From Anas platyrhynchos (lineage: Eukaryota; Chordata; Aves; Anseriformes; Anatidae), in contig NC_092601.1 of assembly GCF_047663525.1 (NCBI RefSeq), positions 16,329,501-16,393,500 of the forward strand: a DNA stretch of 64,000 nt, read 5' to 3'. Within the stretch, counting starts at the first letter, position 1, and each line of letters opens with the position of its first letter. A program made the position numbers and the translations under genes. The notes beneath the pieces are model-generated. The model had not been told where the DNA came from, did no database searches, and worked only from the letters and a program-made list of their open reading frames with translations. Shown in pieces: positions 24,801 through 36,560 of this stretch.

Positions 24801-27800
24801 AGGAAATGAAACAGACAATGAAAGCTGGAGCAGGATGCTAATGATTCACTCCGCCAGCCCAGCGATACATTAAGTCTTCTGCAATCAGACGCGGGGACGG
24901 AGCCCACAACATGCTTAGGCTAGCGGAGCGGGGTTGGCAGCTCCCGCGCTGGCTCCGGGATGCAGGGAAGCAGCACTGCGCCGAGAGGGACTTCGTCAAG
25001 GTCAGAAGGAAGAGAAGGTGGTGGAGGGAAGCAAAAACCAGCTTGGAAATCTCAAATAAGCCTCGAGTGGTGATGCCAGCTTCCTGCAGCGCCCATGCAA
25101 CTGCAGCAGGGTGCTGGATGGCTCTGCAGAATTCAAAGAGGAGCTTGCGCTCCCCGACTGCCCTACAGCAGCCCCCTCCCACCCAATCCACAAGTGGAAA
25201 GGAACACCCGAGAAGGGTTTTCTTGAGGCTGAGCCCACAGTGAGAATCCCAGCAAGAAGAATAAATCAGTTGACTAGAAAAAGAAGCTGAAGGGGCTTTC
25301 AGAGCAATAGCAACAAGGTGTGGGGGGACGCACACAGCACTGATGTGAGCAGAAATTCATTTGCAATAATTTAGTTCCATGCCAAATGCCAGGAGAGGGG
25401 CTGGCTCGCTCAGCACTTTCCAAATACTTGGTTTCATCCCCAAGCTCCCACCTGGCAGCCCCGTTTCTGCAGCTGAACCCCAGGAGGCTGCTGCAGCCCT
25501 TCAGCGAGCAGCACGGCTGTCACAGCCACGCGGGGCACCGGGATCGGCAGCTAAAGGAAAGGATAGATCCAGCCAAGGGTTTCATGTTTAAAAAAATAAT
25601 AATAACAACAAGCAGGGGAAAATTCATAAAATGCGACAAACGCTTGAATAGTAAGATTAATTCAGACTGAAATAGCTATTCCTGGAAAGTAGCAGGAGTC
25701 CTATTGTGAAAGTCACGTCAAACTAATCGCTGCTCACACCTGACGCTGGCAGAAGTAGGAGGGCCAAGTTAATATTTCTCTTCCTCCATGTCTTGGATCC
25801 CCAGATCAGGCAGATTGTCCTAAAACATTAAAGTTCTTTGTAATTCCCAGCACTGGTTAACCCTCAGTCATCCAGATCCCGAGGCATGGTGTTACAGAGG
25901 GACTTTGCAGAGCCATTTGCTGCAGACAGGTAGCTGGCGTGGCGAGGGAAACAAAGGCACAGAGCTTGAGCTAGGGCTGCCAGCCCTCGGGGGATGCTGC
26001 ACCAGCACCCCATGCCTCCGTCCCCTCTCCCAACAAGCTACCAGACCCCAGGAGGTTCCTCCCTGCCTCTGGGAGAGGTGAGCAGGCTGGCCAAGCTGCC
26101 CCCCCACCTCCCCAAAACACAGCTTTCGCTTGCTGACCACGCCGTCTTCCACGGCTTCTCTTGAATTGCACTCCTCTAAGTCACAACTCACCTCTGTGCC
26201 TGGACACTTTTCCCTTAAGTCTCCCTGAGACTTTTCGTTTTGCTTTGTGGTGGGTTTTGTTGTTTTCTTTCTAATTTAACCGTTGCTTTCTCGGCCTTTT
26301 CCAAGGCGTTTTTCCAAGGCCTTCTCCCAGGCGTGTATTGTCTGGTACTGCAGAGTCCTTGGAGTCATTACAAGGATAGGAGCTATCTAAACCCTTAAGC
26401 TAAAACCAGAAAAATTCTAAAGGAACACACTGGAAAATAAAATCTGTCCTTGAGGCCAAGGGGACATTTGCCAAAGCATTTCCCATCCCCTCTTCCAGCC
26501 GATTTTCTGCTGGCAAGCTCCGCCAGGAGAGCAACTTGTGCACATTTGCGAGGTGCCCGCTGACCGTGCCATGGAGCAGCGCGATGCTGAAGCCATCCAA
26601 ATTCCTTTTCCCGCAAGATTTTTGAGGCAGAGAAATACAAGCATATAAACACGATTATTTAGCATGCAACGCATCAGGACAGAGTAGCAGGGCACCTTCC
26701 GTAGGTCACAGCTCCATCTACTGACTGCTTCTCAATATAACAGTGTGAAAATCCTCGGGGAAAGCTGCTCGAAGCCAAGCCCCCTCCTCTGACCGCCTGG
26801 TTAGCCCGGCTTGGAGCTCCCTGCAACCATTTAGGAAGAATCCCAGCACTGCAGCTCTGCCCAGAAGGGAGAAAACCTCTCGTTTCAAGGAAATTCTTTG
26901 TACAACAAAAAATAAAGGGTTACACTTGAAGATAAAACAACCGTGGGTCCTGGCACTATGGGGTTTTAATGGGTTGGAAGTGACACTGCAATGGGTTTAA
27001 CAGAAGGGTTATTTAAGCGAAGGCAGCATATGCTTTTAGATAAGCACCCTGGCAAAGTTAGGGTGCAAGCACAGAAAGGAAAACGCTGTTGTGAGATCTG
27101 CTGCTATCTGAAGCACGGCGGCAGCTGAGCACCATGTGATGGAGAGAGAAATGTCGTTTTACAGGGAAACCGTGAGCCTAGACCAGTGTGATGTGAAAGC
27201 TGAGGCAGATGGGGGCAGTGGACATGGCTCACCCAGGCTGCACGCCCCCCTCTAATCACTGGGTCCCTTCCCACGTGCACCGAGGATGTCCCTGAACCAT
27301 AAAAATTACCCCTCCCCTCCACGTCGAGGAAAAAAAGAAGAAAGAAGAACGCTGCAATGATTTATCTGCCCAGAGGGAAACCGTCGTCTCCCAGGCTCAG
27401 AGGAGACCTTGCCCTTGCAAGCCTCTTGTTTGCTGATGAGGGCTCCAGACGAATTCTCTTCTGCTTACTGTGCTCCGTTGCAAAAGAGGCAGGACTGAAT
27501 CAGAGGCTTTTTACGGACTGAAACACGAACTAACCTCTCTGAAACAGCAGCGAGCTGCAGCCAGAAGACTGCCCGCAGGAAAGCTGGAGAGCACCAGGCC
27601 CAGCTTGGAGCTGTCACAAGGCTAAAAGGCACGAGAACAACTTTCTTTGCAGTTCAGGAGAGCAGAAACAGATAATGCCATCCTATTTTACAGGCAAGGG
27701 GAAGAGTTTGAGAATCTGCTCAGGCTTTAAGCCATCGGTGTGGAGCTGGAGGTTCAATACCTGAGCTCCCATCACCATAGCTTCCAGCAGAGGTCTGTGG

Positions 27801-30800
27801 TAGAAAACTGTCCTCCACAAATCGGTCCCAGCCTCTTCTGTGAGCCAAACCCTCTGTGAATCCACATCTGGAACAGAACTGCACGGCACTGGATGGAATT
27901 TTCAAGCCCTCCCAGCCCTGCCACCTGCAGCAAATCGCTGCATACGCCCAGCCCTAGGGGACCCCCTCGCTCTCATTTCTTTTTGGAGGTGTTGGGAGAA
28001 CGGGGGTGATTTCAGCCCTACCTTCTTGCTCACAAGCTGCAGTCACTTGGCTGCCCTCAGCCTAAACCAGATCATTTCCACAGCCCCACAGCAGGAACTC
28101 TGCCCCACAGCGGGACCTGAGGAATACAAATCCTTTCCCCCAGCTCCAAGGGAGGGGAGCAAAAATGCCCTCCCTGCTCTCACCTCCTCCTTCCCACTCA
28201 TCCCTCGTGTTCTCCCTGCACGCACAGCATCTGCACACATCCCTCCCCTCAAAAAAAAATAAGAAAAAAAGCCACCTTCTTTCATTCTAGAGCCTTTTCC
28301 ACAGGTTTCAGTCATGAACTAGCTTGCTAAGGGATTTTACTGCATGTCTCCTCGCCCTTGGAGCAGCAGATAAAACGCAGGCAAGAGAAAGTCAATTCCT
28401 GACCCCCATCAGGAGGCACATTTACGCAAGGACGAGAACAGGATCGCTGGGAAAATCAGGTGGTTAAAGGCTCGCTGATGGCTCGTGGAAGACCCCAGGC
28501 TTTGCTTACACATCATTTTCTGTATTTTGTTCCTTCCGTGTTATTGCTGGAGACAGTTGCATGAGAACGGGATCTCTGTTGCTTAGGAGAGCATCTGCTC
28601 CCACTGCTTCTCCTCCTCCTGAAGTCATAATCTTACGTGGCATCAAAATCGTTTCCAGAGCCACCAATTACAGTGTCACAGAGGATTATGACTTCAGGTG
28701 CAGGATCTGCAGTGGGAGCAGATGCTCTGCTCAGAAAAAAGAACTTCAAAAATTCTGTTTTCATACAAACGTCTCTATTAATAAGACACAAAAGGAGAGA
28801 AATAGTCTGACAGCCAGAACTGTTGCTAAATATAAAAGCAGTTTTTAACATTTTCATGAGGCATCAGCTGCTCTTTGGAAAGTTCCCAGGGTTTAAATTA
28901 TTAAGAGGTACAGAATGTAGTGGGAATCCATACACAACAGAGGAAGAGAGGAGGAAGAGACTGCAGAACAGCATTTTTCTGCTCAGTAAGCAGATGTTAA
29001 AATGTTGGCCAGTGCTGCAAAGGCATCTCAGGGAGGAGGGCAGAATAAAAACCAGAAACTGTGGATTCTGGGTTCTTTCTAAGGATCCCCAAAGCACTAC
29101 CAAAACCAACCCAGGACTGACTTTACCGATACAAAGCCCTGTAAAAATACAAACCCAAGGAATCCCTGACAAGGGATTCATGTAGGTGTTTCCGACAATC
29201 ACTGTCCCAAAAGAACAGGGAGCCTTCTAGAGGCTGTAACAAGCAATCCCGTGTGCAGCTCAAGAGGTAGCTGATGTAGTCATAGGCTCTTCTGGATCCG
29301 ATCCTCGGAAACGAGCCAAGAGTAATAAGTCAGGCTGGAGTTGGAGAAAGGCTGGGGGGAGGAGCACCCCTCAGGACGCAGTAACCACACCGTGCGATTC
29401 GGAATTTTTGTTAGAGCTTAACAGGGCAAAGCAACAGTGGGTGAGAAAGAAAACAGATCGAAGGTGGAGAAAATGCCTGATAGAAGAAAAATAATAATGG
29501 AGAGTCTGCTGCATAGGAAATATTTTGTTAGATGACTGCCGCTATTCGATTCCAAAATGCCAGGAGTAATTAAAAGCTCTCTTTTCAAATGCAGTTCACG
29601 GCTCACACAAACGTTTCCCACCACGTGAGCCTCAGAGCACTGCAAGGGGCCAAGCGAAATGCATTTAAGAACTGCCAAACGTGCAAAGGCAGTTTGTACC
29701 AATTCTTCCCCCCCCCCTTATTCTCCGCCGAAGAAAAACCCTTCACAACAACCCTTTAAAAAGGCTTTGAATTGTACTAGCAGGGGATTATCAGTAAGTG
29801 ACATTTACAAGTGATTAGAGGACGAAGAATTATCTCAGTCACTTGTGGGAAAGGAGGAAAGCTTCAAGGTCAAACCTCTCAGTGCTTCAAATGTCGGCAG
29901 ATGTTTTGTTTACACGAGAAGTGCCGTTTGATTTATGACGGGGCCGTACATCCAGAACTTCAGCTGATGGAGCTGCAGAGAACGCGGGTGGGAACGGAAT
30001 CAAGAATTCGTACAATAACTTCAAACGTTTCACTGATTGACTCCTATGAAATTAAGAGGCTATTTCGTGCTCCAAGCAGTTACACGGTACCTATTAGCTT
30101 CTTAGAACAAGTGCTCCAAGCCAGGAAACGGGAGATAAACCTCGAGCAGCTCCAGAAATCCCACAGCCACCCCTTTTTCCTCACTCACCTCCGGACAATG
30201 GACTGCTGGAGGTTTCTGCAGACGGTGAGAGATTCTCCCATAAACATGTGGCACATGACGACCTCGAGGCAGCTGGCCATGAATGACATCACTGCGTCAG
30301 ACTGCAGAGTCCCGCTCCGGGAGACGATGCAAAGCCTCTGGAGAGAGGAGCAGTGGCTCAGCGCCTGGAAGAACTGGGCGCCCGCGCTGAAGTAGGGCTG
30401 CTCCAGCCTGCGGGAGGAAAGAGAAACAAGTCAGGGGGCAGCTGGGGCTTAGGGATGCTTTCAGGTAAGAGAGAAGATGGCACATTTGCAGGGGGTTGGC
30501 AAATGGAGCAGCCAACGTCCACCAACCTGTTCCACCTGCACACACAGCTTCTGCCTGCTGGTGCCAGCGGTAGGGCACGAAATCCTGACGTTGCAAGCTC
30601 AGACATCCCACTCGAATGACATCAGGGAGACAAACACACAGAAAGGCCCTACGATGCTGTAACCCTGCTCCTGAGAGGGTTCCTCAAAGGCACGTTGGGT
30701 GAGGTGGGTCTGAAAGCTGAGCAGCAGACTGATTCTGGTCTTAGGACAAACATAGGTAAGAAAAGCTGGGCTGACATCTACTTATTTAGGGACTTACGGC

Positions 30801-33800
30801 CCCAGCACACCCACCCCTGCTCTGGTTAGCTTTAGTTTACTGCCTGGAGAGAAGCAGGCGTGAAAAACTCACAATGTGCACGTGGTGATGCAGACCTCGT
30901 GCCTCTGGGCCAGCACTGACCACCTCCAGCCCTGCCTGGTCAGAGGATGGGAAAGAATTGACACTATTTAATGGAGAATTGATGCAAAATTTACTTTAAA
31001 TACTCAGCCCAGGGATCAGAGATTGGATTTTCCTGCCGTGGATACTCCCAACGAGGGGTCTGTGCCCCAGCTAGCAGCACACCCCAATGCCCCCCGACCT
31101 CAGAGCATGTGGGCTGCCCAGTCACTGGGTCAGCGGGGCCGAGAGCTCTGCCAAGGTGAATCCAGCAGGTGGGAACAATCCATGGGGGTCAGTTTACAAC
31201 ACCTGAAGAGACCCTCACAGCCCACCAGCTCCTTGAGCAAGAGCTTGAAACGAATATTAAGGAAACAGGAAGCTTCTCCAATTTTTCAGCAGCATTACTG
31301 GCCCAAAATCGGTTTAGGACAAAGCACAGAAGCCCCCACAACCTTACAGCAGGTTTTTAGGTTAATCCCTGTAGGGACACGCTGCAGTACTGCCTCTCGC
31401 TCGCTAGATGACAATGTTGCTCTGGAATAGCCCTGAAACTAACGCTCAGCCCGGAAGGTGGGGAGGGGAAAAGGGGGAGATGCACCAGAGGATTAGTTAA
31501 ATGAAAAAAAAAGTGCATTATCAGGAGGAAGCGCTGAGCATTAAAAACCTTTTAAACCTATTTAAAACCTTAGGCTTCGCCCAAGGAACCACGAGAGTTC
31601 CCCCTGAATCGCCTGGCTGTCACAAGGAGAGTCCCTCGCTCATCCTTCCCAGAGGCTGTGCGCTGCCTCCCATCTTCAGTGCCCACAGCCTCCATTTCGG
31701 AGGCTCTGGGAGCTGGGAGAAGCAGCGCTGCACGCCCGAGCCTCCCTCCCCTCATCTCAGCTCTTCCAAGGGCATTCAGCCTGCTCAAGGATAAATAAAT
31801 ATCCACGCACGTGACCCGAGGCATTAAGCAACCGAATCTCCAACAGCATCTCCGACAGCTGCTGTCCCTGGGATGAGAGCAACGCTCCTCGCCTCCTGAA
31901 AACGGGACGTGGTGGGCAAGGGAAAAACAAGAGGGGTTTCAGCTACCTCTTCACTGTTGGGATCATGCACACAAACAGCAGCCTCAGCTGACGAGCAGTG
32001 ATTTTAGTCACGCTGTAATTAACTGTCTTTGTGGTCACAGGCATGCACCATGAGAGGATGACCTTGTTTTTACTGTTCTTGGGCATTTTAGACCTCTTTT
32101 GTGAATGGATAATGACCAGACCTCATGGGTCTGCTGGTTTCACCAACAGAAATTGATTTGGGGGGAAAAATAAAATTAAAAAATAATTTAAAAAAAAATG
32201 GTGGTTTTAAAATACAGGCCAAAGGTAGAAAAATATTGCAATAGGGCTTTAAGTTATCTAGACATTGTAGGAGTCTCTTCCATCCTGGAAGTTTAGGAGA
32301 TGTACGTGTACACAAAGCCAAGAAGTCAGCGAAGGCACGTAACATTTAACCTAGCCCTGACAGCTAGCTCCCAAATATGCTGCGTCCACTCTTCCTTATC
32401 TAAAAGGAAGGCAGTTGCAGCACAGAGACTTTAAGCGCTTAAAACACTGGTTAAAAGGCATATCCTGAGCCCTCGAGAACAGCACGAGATGCCTTCCTGT
32501 GCTCCTCAGCTCTGGAAAGAAAACAACCAGTTTGCAAACCGTTGCAGCAACTTTTGACCCATTTTTTTGAACAGAGGGCGATCAGAAGAGGAACACTTGC
32601 AGTTTTTACACAAACCACGCGCTCCATTTCTGGAGCTCCACAAAGAAAACGGAGATGTTCGATGGCAGCCCCTCACCTGAGATCTCTCAAGCACTTGCAG
32701 TGTTTCAGCATGTCCATGAGAGCAGACATGTAGACCACCTTCCCCATCATGCCCAGGTTGGCCAGCGAAAGAGTCCGCAAATGCTGGCACTGCAATCCGA
32801 TGCTAACGAGCCCAGAACCAGTAATGATATTTGGCAGTTGTGCTAGGGTGAGGCTCTGCAAATAAGTCAACTGGCTAATGGCAGCCACCTCTGAATCCCC
32901 CACGCTTTGCGCCCGGACGCAAGGAGGCAACGAGTTCCGAATGGCCGGCTCGTTGCGGGGCATGGCAGAGGAAAAACTGGACCCTATTATCTCCAAGGTT
33001 TCCAAAAACCGGAGGCTTCCCATCAGAGTCCAGAACACCGAAGACTCTATCTTCTGATTCGCCTGGTCCGTTAAGTTCCTCGGGTACGTCTGTATCCCCA
33101 CCCGGACTTTCTTTCCAAAGGTTTGGGGCGCCGCATTGGGCTGCATGGGAGGCTTTTCCACGTTTGCAGCAACGTCTGTGATGGAACAAACCGGGAGTGC
33201 TAGCGAGAGGAGGTGCTTTAGCCTGGACAGAAGCTGGCACAAATGATTCCCTATGCTTTCTGAGCTGTGGTGGTGAGCTGCAGAGAGGTTGAGGTGTCGC
33301 AGGTTGCAGCAAGACACTACCAGGCTTTCCAGAATGCTGCTGTCAATGTCATCTTCTGCTTTTCGGAACAAGGACTCCGGAGCCAGACAGTGAACGCAGC
33401 CACTGAGGTTCAGGCTGGTCAAGCTTTTAAGATCCTTCCCCCCATTAATAACTCTCTGGATCAGGTGGCCACCAGATAAGGTGCATCGGCTAAAGCTGAA
33501 GTAGAAAGGGTTGTTGAACTTCAAGTGTTGCAGGAGCCCGGAGCCGTTAATCCAGGCTTTGGGCAGTTGTAAAGCATCCAGGCGTACGTTTCGAGCCATG
33601 GAGTCCAGGAGGTTTTTAGTGGCTCCAGTCTCAGCGAAACTACCAGGGGCAGAAATGAGGAAGGCGTGCAGGTTCTCAGGCGTCCGATCACTTAGCACCG
33701 CCAAGTACAGCCTCACCACCTCCTGATTAACGTAGCCAGGAGCCAGCCTGGCATAGAAGACGCGAAGGTTCTGGTAATGGGGCACGTTGCTCTCACCTAC

Positions 33801-36330
33801 CATTAGCTGCCCGGAGAGCATAAAACCTTCTCGCGAGCGATCAAGGATCTCAAAGTAAAGCAGCAGTTTCTCAAGGCTAGTGCAGCACGGAACGACACCG
33901 TATGACGGGGTGTAAAGGGTTTGCTTCAATTCCGAGACACGGCTAAGAGTGGCTTTACACTCACTGCTTAGCTGACTGGCATCGAAACCCGGGTTTACAT
34001 CTATCGCCAGGGAGCGCAGGTGCTGGAGGGCGGACAGCATCTTTGAGAGGCGGAGAGAAGTGATGTGGCACCCAGACAAGTTCAGTTTTACCAGGTTCTT
34101 GCATCGTATTACATGATCAATAGTGGAGCTGGGCAGCCAATAGCACCCAGCCATGTTCAGCTGGTAAATCTCTTTTCCGATATCCCTCATCAGTTGCTTC
34201 ACTTTGTCTTTGTTTACCTGTGCTCAAACAAAACCAGATTCAATGAGATACATGGCAAGTGTGTACTGACTCAGTTTCCCATCTGAAGATGGGGTTAACA
34301 CTGGCTAGCACTTAGATTACGTGGTTCATCCAAGGGCCTTGGAACACTAGCACAGCCTAAGAATCATTAAAGCACCGCTTAATCTGCCATGCTTTGACCT
34401 CTTAAGATTACACTTCCTTTAGCTTCTCAGGCTGTGAGTTCTGCATTACTGACTGCGAGGCCAAAATCTGTTCAGCAGCTGATAGCGGAACGGAGGACGA
34501 TCTCCATTTTCTAACAGCAAAACTAGTTCAGCAGAATTATCTATGGAAACTCAAAGAACGCTTTCACTCTCCTTCATCGGCTTTCTTCTTTTGGAAATGA
34601 GGAAGAGAAGCTTAGGCTTGGCGATACGGTCCTCATAACATGTATCACCCTTCATTCCTAAGCTTTATTTTTGTTACAATTCAAATACATTTTCCTGCTT
34701 AGCTGACTGCATGCCTGACAGCAGCATGCACAAGTTTTTCTGCTCACATAGATTTCTTTGTGCAACAGCATGGAAAATGTATTTTGGGAAAATGGTATCT
34801 TCATACAGCCATAGTCAAAAGCAGCTATAAATGGCAAGTCAAGTTTACTTTCATTTGGCCTCCAGAAAGGAAGATATATAAAATACCATCAATGAAAACT
34901 ATCTAAGGGAGCACAGAGCTGTCCTAACAAAGCATTCTGCAAAACAAATGCTTTTATAAAACAGTTTATTGTTTATTTGTTTTTCAGAGTTCAAGAGCAC
35001 GACATTTATGCAGACACACTGAAATACTCTATTTCTTGGCATTTTTTCAGAACACAGACTTGTCGTCACAGCTAACAGAAGAAGCAAGCTACTCTCCCCA
35101 CCTTATAGTCTTTCTGAAGTAAAACTGTATGGGTTAAGCTCTTGTCAAGGCAAAGCGTTGCGAGTTTCCTGCAGGTTTTCCGGACATTCAGGACAAGGTC
35201 TGTGCAAGGGACGTAGCTCAGGATGTGCAAAAGGATCTCATCCGAGAACTCCATCAGGTTGACACCATTACTTTCCTCCTCGCTCTCCCCACTTACAAGC
35301 TCCTGGAAGAGAAAAAAAAAAGAAAAAGAAAAAAAAAGAAAGGCTACCAGTTCACAGACTTCAGCAAAGCTTGTGAGAAAACAGACACTCTGTGTCTCAG
35401 TAGGGTTTATAAAGATAAAACAGAACCACTTGAATCATTAAATACTTCCCCCCTGCCTTGAGAAACCCAAACCTCTCCTTCAAAAGACCATTCTGAGGTG
35501 GTGCAAAACTTCACACAAAGCCACAGTATCTTTAGTCACCTTTTTGCTGTGGGCTGCTTAAAAAATAAATCATTTACCTTCATTCCTCCTCTGCCACTGA
35601 CTTTGCAGTCGGAAAAGCGTCATTTTGGAAAAGCGATCCTTTCAGAATATAACCCAGCAATCCCTTCTCACATCCCTCCCCAAAGAGCAATCCATTCCCG
35701 TAACCTTACGAGTTATGTAACTGCTCATATATATCAAAAATAATAATAAACCTGCAGGTTTAAAGCCCAGGATTGGGTACCCCATCTCTTCTGCACCACA
35801 CCACGCCGTAACCGTGCCAAACCTCCCTCACCCCACAACCCCTCCATCACCCCCCAGATGCTCCTGCCTGGCCCCTAGTCCACCCCATCGCACCGAGGCG
35901 GTGTTTTGGGGCTTAAACCCTGCTTTTAACGAAGCTCGAGTGGAAATTAACGCAATGCCAGCCCCTGAAGGGGAAGGGGATGCCCTGGCACCACGTCGCA
36001 GCACCCACAAAACCCCACAGCGCATCCCTACAGGAGGGCGACCCCTGAGGACCGGGTGCTCAGCCCAGCCCCGCGGGCAGCCCCCTCACCACGGGGACCG
36101 GCTCCAGCCCCTGAGGGGAGCCCGGTTGCCCCCATCCCGGCGCCGGCCGCGGTTACACCGGCGCTCGGAGGCCGGGGAGCGGCCCCTCCGCACCTCACCT
36201 CACCACAGCGGAACATGACGGCGGTGGCGGCGGCGGTCCCCTCGCCACACCGGCCACCGCTCAAACCCGCCGCCTCCCGGCCTGGCTCCCCGCCGGTCCG
36301 GCTGCCGCTCGGTTCTTCCGGCGCTGCCAT
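18723..36330 (-). CDS. FBXL18: FBXL18, F-box and leucine-rich repeat protein 18 (five coding exons)
   Basis: Substrate receptor of an SCF (SKP1-CUL1-F-box) ubiquitin ligase; in mammals FBXL18 is reported to target FBXL7. Joined segments are 36330-36199, 35302-35102, 34217-32677, 30407-30189 and 18879-18723, totalling 2,250 nt or 749 residues, slightly longer than the roughly 718-residue human protein. Residues about 61-101 form the F-box (MEFSDEILLHIL...VPCTDL...CRKLA), and residues about 150-690 contain leucine-rich repeats with LxxLxLSGC-type cores. The chain ends Pro-Pro-Asn-Leu-Trp-Trp. All introns are GT-AG with consistent phases (0, 0, 2, 2). The start is uncertain: in-frame upstream ATGs at 36378 and 36447 lie in strong initiation contexts, so the N-terminus may be 16 or 39 residues longer. 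No frameshift or internal stop is present. Confidence 0.95.
19389..19410. repeat. (CA)11 microsatellite
   Basis: Twenty-two bases of uninterrupted CA dinucleotide within FBXL18 intron 4. It is likely polymorphic. Confidence 0.97.
28588..28728. repeat. Long imperfect inverted repeat (palindromic element)
   Basis: A left arm (28588-28632) and right arm (28684-28728) of 45 bases each are reverse complements. The outer 20 bases match perfectly, the middle 11 match at about 6, and the inner 14 match perfectly. The 51-base loop itself has weak GTGGC/GCCAC pairing. Both strands therefore encode similar short peptides. The structure suggests a palindromic non-autonomous DNA transposon relic (MITE-like) or a transcribed hairpin within FBXL18 intron 4. 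I cannot assign a repeat family. Confidence 0.9.
30189..30407 (-). CDS. FBXL18: FBXL18 coding exon 4
   Basis: 219 nt, with acceptor CCCGCAG|GCTGG and donor GGAG|GTGAGT. It completes Arg625 and encodes a leucine-rich repeat region reading LEQPYFSAGAQFFQALS, then SLQRLCIVSRSGTLQ and ESLTVCRNLQQS. It leaves phase 2 (AG) for exon 5. Confidence 0.96.
30408..32676 (-). other. FBXL18: FBXL18 intron 3 (2.3 kb)
   Basis: GT-AG intron with donor TCAG|GTGAGG. No repeat family or exon was recognised inside; an A/T-rich patch lies at about 32150-32240. Confidence 0.9.
32677..34217 (-). CDS. FBXL18: FBXL18 coding exon 3 (large leucine-rich repeat exon)
   Basis: 1,541 nt with acceptor GCACAG|GTAAAC and donor CTCAG|GTGAGG. 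It encodes residues 112-624 in one uninterrupted frame. Repeated LRR cores are visible (LVKLNLSGCHI, LTSLNLSGCV, LRHLNLSAAHH, LQSLTLAQLPN, LRTLSLANLG), along with the block PSYGVVPCCTSLEKLLLYFE, which is distinctive of this family. Most of the substrate-binding surface lies here. Confidence 0.98.
34218..35101 (-). other. FBXL18: FBXL18 intron 2 (0.9 kb)
   Basis: GT-AG, AT-rich intron between the F-box exon and the large LRR exon. No internal features were recognised. Confidence 0.92.
35102..35302 (-). CDS. FBXL18: FBXL18 coding exon 2 (F-box exon)
   Basis: 201 nt, phase 0 at both ends. A long pyrimidine tract (the A/G run at about 35303-35342 on the plus strand) and CTTCCAG precede it, and AAG|GTGGGG follows. 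It encodes an acidic linker (GESEEESNG) followed by the F-box starting MEFSDEILLHILSYVP and ending near LLQKDYK. The F-box binds SKP1. Confidence 0.97.
35303..36198 (-). other. FBXL18: FBXL18 intron 1 (0.9 kb)
   Basis: GT-AG, inferred from the donor GAG|GTGAGG at 36199/36198 and the exon-2 acceptor. No other feature was recognised. Confidence 0.8.
36199..36330 (-). CDS. FBXL18: FBXL18 coding exon 1 (start codon uncertain)
   Basis: 132 nt from the ATG at 36330 to the donor GGTGAG|GTGAGG, phase 0. It encodes a Gly/Ala/Arg-rich tail beginning MAAPEEPSGSRTGG. The start context is GTCATGG. The same frame stays open upstream through ATGs at 36378 and 36447, both embedded in AAGATGGCGGC- or AACATGGCGGC-type elements. 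I chose the shortest form conservatively. Exon 1 is the least conserved part and its boundaries rest on splice-phase logic. Confidence 0.75.
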
Positions 36331-36560
36331 GACCCGGCTTCCGCGCCTCGCCACTCCTCCGCCGCCCCGCGCCGCCATCTTGAGGCGGGAGCGCGGGAAG
36401 GGGGCGGCCGCCTCCCGCCGCCATCTTGAGCGCGGCGCCGCCGCCATGTTGGGGGTGGCGGCTGGGCGCTGCCTCCCTCACAGCGGGGTGCGGGGCTCGC
36501 TGCTCGCCCCCCCTCCGGTTTACAGGGCTCGGCCCTGAGGTTGAAATTAAGCACTGGTTT
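36200..36560 (-). promoter_or_regulatory. FBXL18: FBXL18 CpG-island promoter
   Basis: A very CpG-dense block upstream of and overlapping exon 1, TATA-less, with GC boxes (GGGGGCGGCC near 36400) and YY1-type elements. Transcription runs leftwards. The island drops away by about 36560. The precise start site cannot be read from sequence alone. Confidence 0.75.
36371..36451 (-). promoter_or_regulatory. FBXL18: Three tandem YY1/TISU elements
   Basis: On the transcribed strand CAAGATGGCGGC occurs at 36382-36371 and 36428-36417, and CAACATGGCGGC at 36451-36440. All fit the TISU consensus SAASATGGCGGC, which binds YY1 and directs initiation on very short 5'UTRs. Their ATGs are at 36378 and 36447 (in frame with FBXL18) and 36424 (out of frame). 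Confidence 0.8.

Larger units (their letters stand above)
18880..30188 (-). other. FBXL18: FBXL18 intron 4 (11.3 kb)
   Basis: GT-AG intron (GAG|GTGAGT donor). It contains a (CA)11 microsatellite, a purine-rich stretch at about 22910-22950, and the palindrome at 28588-28728. Many small open frames occur, but none has convincing exon boundaries and family similarity. A plus-strand frame at 20158-20349 has a CxxC-like pair and basic residues but is too short to name. Confidence 0.85.
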
